From: Thermococcales archaeon 44_46
Lineage (GTDB): Archaea > Methanobacteriota_B > Thermococci > Thermococcales > Thermococcaceae
Direction of reading: 5' to 3'
NCBI GenBank assembly: GCA_001507935.1
Contig: LGET01000069.1
Span: 1 to 7,804, forward strand
DNA: 7,804 bases
A program made the position numbers and the translations under genes. Shown piece after piece: positions 5,193-7,804 of this stretch (positions are counted from its first letter, which is position 1; each line of letters begins with the position of its first letter). The notes below the pieces were generated by a model that had not been told where the DNA came from, did not search any database, and was given only the letters and a program-made list of their open reading frames with translations.

Positions 5193-7658
5193 TTAACTAA
5201 AACTTGCGAAGCCTATCTCGTAGAGCTGGCGGAGCATGCGGAAGACTTTTTTGGCAGTGTGTTTGAATCGGAAGTTTTTGTTATAGCTTTCCCAGTTTCT
5301 AAGAATTTCAACAATTGCGAAACTGTTTAATTTTTCCAGTTGAGAAGGCAACTTTATTGTTTTCTCTGTATTGTTTTCCTTGAATTTAATTTCAAATTCA
5401 TTGCTAGACCCAATGCATTCTCGTAGAACTTCTTTCAACGGCTTTTCAAGCTTCTTTCTGTTGCCATGGAACTTGGGAAGAACCTTCATGAGCAACGCCA
5501 GATCAAATATTTCGTCCTCACTTTCAAACTTTACTATCCCATTATCTTCGCTCTCCTTTGCATTTTTGAAGAACAATGCAATCTCATCAATTACTCTATA
5601 GCCAAAGTGCAAGTCGTAGGGTTCAAGGGCTCTGTTGAGGTCTTGGAGAATTTGCCAGTAATCTTTTGCCTTAAGCTCTTCAACAGCCTTGTTTATCTCT
5701 CCCTTCGAGTGGGCTAGGAACTTTCCGTTGGAGCCTCTAAGATCATTCAGCAATGTCTCTCTCAGGCTTTCAAAGTCCTCCGAGAGGTTTCCATTAGCGG
5801 GCGGATAGTTCTCAAGGTCAACGTCGTGGAATTCCACCACGAAGGCTCTGTCGAGGACTTTCGGGCTGAAGGTATAAGTTGTTTCATCCATGTTAACGGT
5901 GCCGATTATGTAGAGATTCGGCGGGAGTTTAAGCTCCTTTGGAATCCCCTGCTTCTCTGCAATGTCATAAATATCGTGAAGCTTTATGCTCTCCCTTGTG
6001 AAGCCATTCTTATCTCTTCCACTCTCAAGGACGCTGAGGAAGTCTGCGAAGTAGTACTCAACGTGGGCAAGATTCATCTCGTCGAGGAGGATAAAATAAG
6101 GCTTCGCATTAGCACCGTTTCTCTGGTAGTCATTCAGAGCCCTTAGGAGGAAATCGAGGAGCTCGGTTCTTTGGTACTCTCCGGTTAGCGAGTTATAATA
6201 CCCCAAGAGTGCCTTGGAATCGCGCCAGTCCGGGCGGACGGAGAGAAAGAGGAAGTTTTTGCTCATTGGATCCCTAAATTTCACATTTTTGAAGGGGGCC
6301 ACCTTCTTGAATCCCACTCTCAGGAACACTTCCGAGGCATCAATAGGTTCTTTTAGTAGGATTATCTCAGCCACTTTGAAAACCACGGCACTTCCATATT
6401 TTGATTGGTGATCCTTAGTAGCACTCTCAAATGTTTCGTTGTATTTCCCAAGATTCCACTCGAATCCCCGGGAGAGCTCACGCGCCTCTCTGAGGGCTTC
6501 TTCGGCCGAGTATTTCTCTGTTACCAATGCTGCAGCTTTGAGCTTATTTTGGTGCCCTATCCAAAAGACAAACGGCGGCTCAACGTTGCGGACTTCTCCC
6601 TCAGGCCCCCATACTAATGTCGCGAATCCATTCTCCTTTATGGCTCTCTGAATTTCTCTGAGGGCATTTTCAAACTCATCATCCGTCTCTTCCCACTTGG
6701 AGAAAACGTTGGGTAACTCACTAGCCCATATTGAACTCGTTAATTCGGCTAACTCCTGAGCTATCTTCGTTTTACCGGTCCCCGTTAAGCCAGAGAGGAT
6801 TACAAAACCCTTTGTCTTTAGGGCAGTATAGAACTGAGAGACAAGATGAGGATTGTAGTAGTAACCCTGGAACATTAGGTACTTAACAAGTTCCTCCATA
6901 TTATCACCTTCATTGTAATTAGAAGGGAAATAACTCTTCAAGACCCACTCGATTTTTTCAACAATCTTCTCAGCCTCTTCTTTTTTGTCATCAGGAACAT
7001 TAGGGTCTTCTAATATCTGCTTGTGTCTTTTCTTTGCTTTTATAAGGAGATCGCGTATTTTGGTGGGTTTAATTTTTTCATTCTCTCCTATGTACATTAC
7101 ATTGTTTTGACCAAACTTCGATATCCCGAAGTCGGAAGCAGTAACTGGAACATAACAATCTTCCATAAAAACTGTACTGTAAGCCTTTTTTGCCCGGAAC
7201 TTACTTTTAATTTCTTCAGGTGCTTCAAACACTGCCTTTTGTAAATACTCAGCAAATTTTGGACTTATTTTGCCTTCAGCTATTGCTTTCTTCAGTTTCT
7301 CTTTGGCATGTTCTGGAATTATCTCTGCAAGAGTTTTACCCGTGCTAAATCCGTTCTTTGAATATTCACCCTCTCCATAAAAGCCAACAAAATAAAATTT
7401 ATTGTCGTTTATGTTCTTAGAGATAAAAACTATCAGGCCTTGGTCGAAATGGGTGAACTCTCCTTTCTGCTCTACATGGCCAAAATAATAGTCATTAGAG
7501 AATCTTTCATAAAAGTTCCACCATTCGTGGGCGATGCCTGTTTCATTGACGTATTTATATCCATATTTTTCTTTTTTGTTAAATCCTTCTTCGTCAAAAC
7601 CTTTCCATCTATTGTGGGCCCAAGCGATCTTTGCAACTATCCCAATAGCATCAATCAT
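5193..7658 (-). CDS. mcrB: McrB-like AAA+ GTPase/ATPase with N-terminal reader-like domain
   Basis: 821-residue motor subunit of an McrBC-type (type IV restriction-like) system. In known members a hexamer hydrolyses GTP and drives the McrC nuclease after modified DNA is recognised. Order: residues 1-~180 aromatic-rich N-domain (W13, W18, W46, W47; GLIVFIS then FYFVGFYGEGEYS, reminiscent of PUA/YTH cores); charged helical linker ~205-245; AAA+ with Walker A GLTGTGKT (290-297), Walker B FILLDEMNLA (522-531), signature GTVNMDET (586-593) and candidate arginine finger R604 (KVLDRAF); helical lid with GYRVIDEIALFF (686-697). VRPDWRDSKALLGYYNSLTGEYQ-type sequence at 474-496 is McrB-typical. Walker A and B are about 230 residues apart, far more than in E. 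coli McrB, leaving room for an inserted domain. Start: GGAGGTG 7 bases before the ATG, overlapping the upstream stop by 8 bases. An internal start is possible at M254. No mcrC lies downstream. Confidence 0.9.
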   Translation of the reverse strand: MIDAIGIVAKIAWAHNRWKGFDEEGFNKKEKYGYKYVNETGIAHEWWNFYERFSNDYYFGHVEQKGEFTHFDQGLIVFISKNINDNKFYFVGFYGEGEYSKNGFSTGKTLAEIIPEHAKEKLKKAIAEGKISPKFAEYLQKAVFEAPEEIKSKFRAKKAYSTVFMEDCYVPVTASDFGISKFGQNNVMYIGENEKIKPTKIRDLLIKAKKRHKQILEDPNVPDDKKEEAEKIVEKIEWVLKSYFPSNYNEGDNMEELVKYLMFQGYYYNPHLVSQFYTALKTKGFVILSGLTGTGKTKIAQELAELTSSIWASELPNVFSKWEETDDEFENALREIQRAIKENGFATLVWGPEGEVRNVEPPFVFWIGHQNKLKAAALVTEKYSAEEALREARELSRGFEWNLGKYNETFESATKDHQSKYGSAVVFKVAEIILLKEPIDASEVFLRVGFKKVAPFKNVKFRDPMSKNFLFLSVRPDWRDSKALLGYYNSLTGEYQRTELLDFLLRALNDYQRNGANAKPYFILLDEMNLAHVEYYFADFLSVLESGRDKNGFTRESIKLHDIYDIAEKQGIPKELKLPPNLYIIGTVNMDETTYTFSPKVLDRAFVVEFHDVDLENYPPANGNLSEDFESLRETLLNDLRGSNGKFLAHSKGEINKAVEELKAKDYWQILQDLNRALEPYDLHFGYRVIDEIALFFKNAKESEDNGIVKFESEDEIFDLALLMKVLPKFHGNRKKLEKPLKEVLRECIGSSNEFEIKFKENNTEKTIKLPSQLEKLNSFAIVEILRNWESYNKNFRFKHTAKKVFRMLRQLYEIGFASFS
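6294..6626 (-). other. Putative PUA/EVE-like domain inserted in the AAA+ core of McrB
   Basis: Codons ~345-455 of the McrB-like gene. The stretch begins at FATLVWGPEGE and contains PPFVFWIGHQNKLKAAALV, an amphipathic helix (SAEEALREARELSRG), then AVVFKVAEIILLKEPIDASE. The order (strands with FxFWIG, a V-rich strand, a helix, then FKVxEIxxLxxPIxxSE) resembles the last strands of PUA/EVE-like modified-base or RNA readers. This is a judgement from pattern only; a family-specific elaboration without reader function is the alternative. Confidence 0.4.
6897..6911 (-). promoter_or_regulatory. Internal ribosome binding site and ATG (M254) inside mcrB
   Basis: On the minus strand GAAGGTGATAATATG places AGGTGAT (7 consecutive anti-SD matches, 6909-6903) just before an in-frame ATG at 6899. 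Measured from the AGG core the spacing is 7 bases, like the other starts in this window. It would yield a 568-residue AAA+-only product beginning after the charged linker. Confidence 0.5.
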
Positions 7659-7804
7659 GTTTATTCACCTCCGGGATAAAACTTAGATACCCAACTCCAC
7701 TAAGCTTCTGCTGTTTATCATTATTTTTTCCCATTTCCTTTATCAGTTCCCTTATTAACCTACTAAGACTGAATTTTTCTTTCTTGCAACCCTTTAAGTC
7801 ACCA
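7651..7804 (-). CDS. C-terminal end of an unidentified gene upstream of mcrB (5' end missing)
   Basis: The minus strand is open from the window edge through 50 codons to TGA at 7653-7651. The visible tail is lysine-rich and hydrophilic: helical SLSRLIRELIKEMGK, then NNDKQQK, then SGVGYLSFIPEVNKHD at the end. I do not recognise the family. The stop lies inside the start of the McrB-like gene (8-base overlap, ATGATTGA), and the mcrB Shine-Dalgarno is within its last codons, so the two are almost certainly one transcript with coupled translation. That makes a role in the same defence module likely (nuclease, McrC-like partner, methyltransferase or accessory), but which one cannot be told from the tail. 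It is AT-rich like the N-terminal part of mcrB. Confidence 0.7.
   Translation of the reverse strand, partial: GDLKGCKKEKFSLSRLIRELIKEMGKNNDKQQKLSGVGYLSFIPEVNKHD
7659..7672 (-). promoter_or_regulatory. Ribosome binding site of the McrB-like gene
   Basis: GGAGGTG (7672-7666) lies 7 bases before the ATG, inside the end of the upstream coding region. It fixes the start at 7658 and supports translational coupling. Confidence 0.75.

Noticed and set aside
1..7804. CRISPR array, tRNA, rRNA, insertion sequence or attachment site
   Set aside because: No regularly spaced repeats, cloverleaf, transposase or terminal repeats seen on reading both strands.

Overview
The window looks like a piece of a hyperthermophilic archaeal genome, most likely Thermococcales (Pyrococcus, or a low-GC Thermococcus). 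The ornithine carbamoyltransferase closely resembles the Pyrococcus furiosus enzyme as I remember it. Starts are preceded by Shine-Dalgarno sequences of the GGAGGTGAT type at short spacing. Three genes (thyX, argF and the HAD gene) have a TATA-like element centred about 35-36 bases before the chosen ATG. Intergenic spaces are short, and no rRNA, tRNA, CRISPR or insertion sequence is visible.

Layout, left to right. (1) Positions 1-1609, minus: an NhaC-family Na+/H+ antiporter, 3' end cut by the window edge. Its promoter overlaps a nested inverted repeat. (2) 1727-2383, minus: a small GC-rich protein with two ACT-like domains behind a helical N-terminal segment, probably an amino-acid-sensing regulator. 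(3) 2443-3174, minus: thyX, flavin-dependent thymidylate synthase. (4) 3364-4311, plus: argF, diverging from thyX across an AT-rich, palindromic 189-base promoter region. (5) 4392-5081, minus: a HAD-superfamily hydrolase with a non-standard motif I, convergent with argF and with its own clear promoter. (6) 5193-7658, minus: a large McrB-like AAA+ protein of 821 residues. (7) 7651-7804, minus: the last 50 codons of an unidentified gene whose stop overlaps the mcrB start by 8 bases.

The left half is housekeeping metabolism (ion transport, dTMP synthesis, arginine synthesis). The right end is the accessory part: an McrBC-type (type IV restriction-like) defence module translationally coupled to a truncated upstream gene, with no mcrC on its downstream side. 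The McrB-like protein has three unusual features. It has an N-terminal domain that looks PUA/YTH-like. It has an apparent second PUA/EVE-like domain inserted between Walker A and Walker B of the motor. It also has an in-frame internal ATG behind an excellent Shine-Dalgarno, which could yield a short form lacking the N-terminal reader, as in E. coli McrB-S. Base composition falls from about half GC in the motor to about one third GC in the N-terminal part and the upstream gene.
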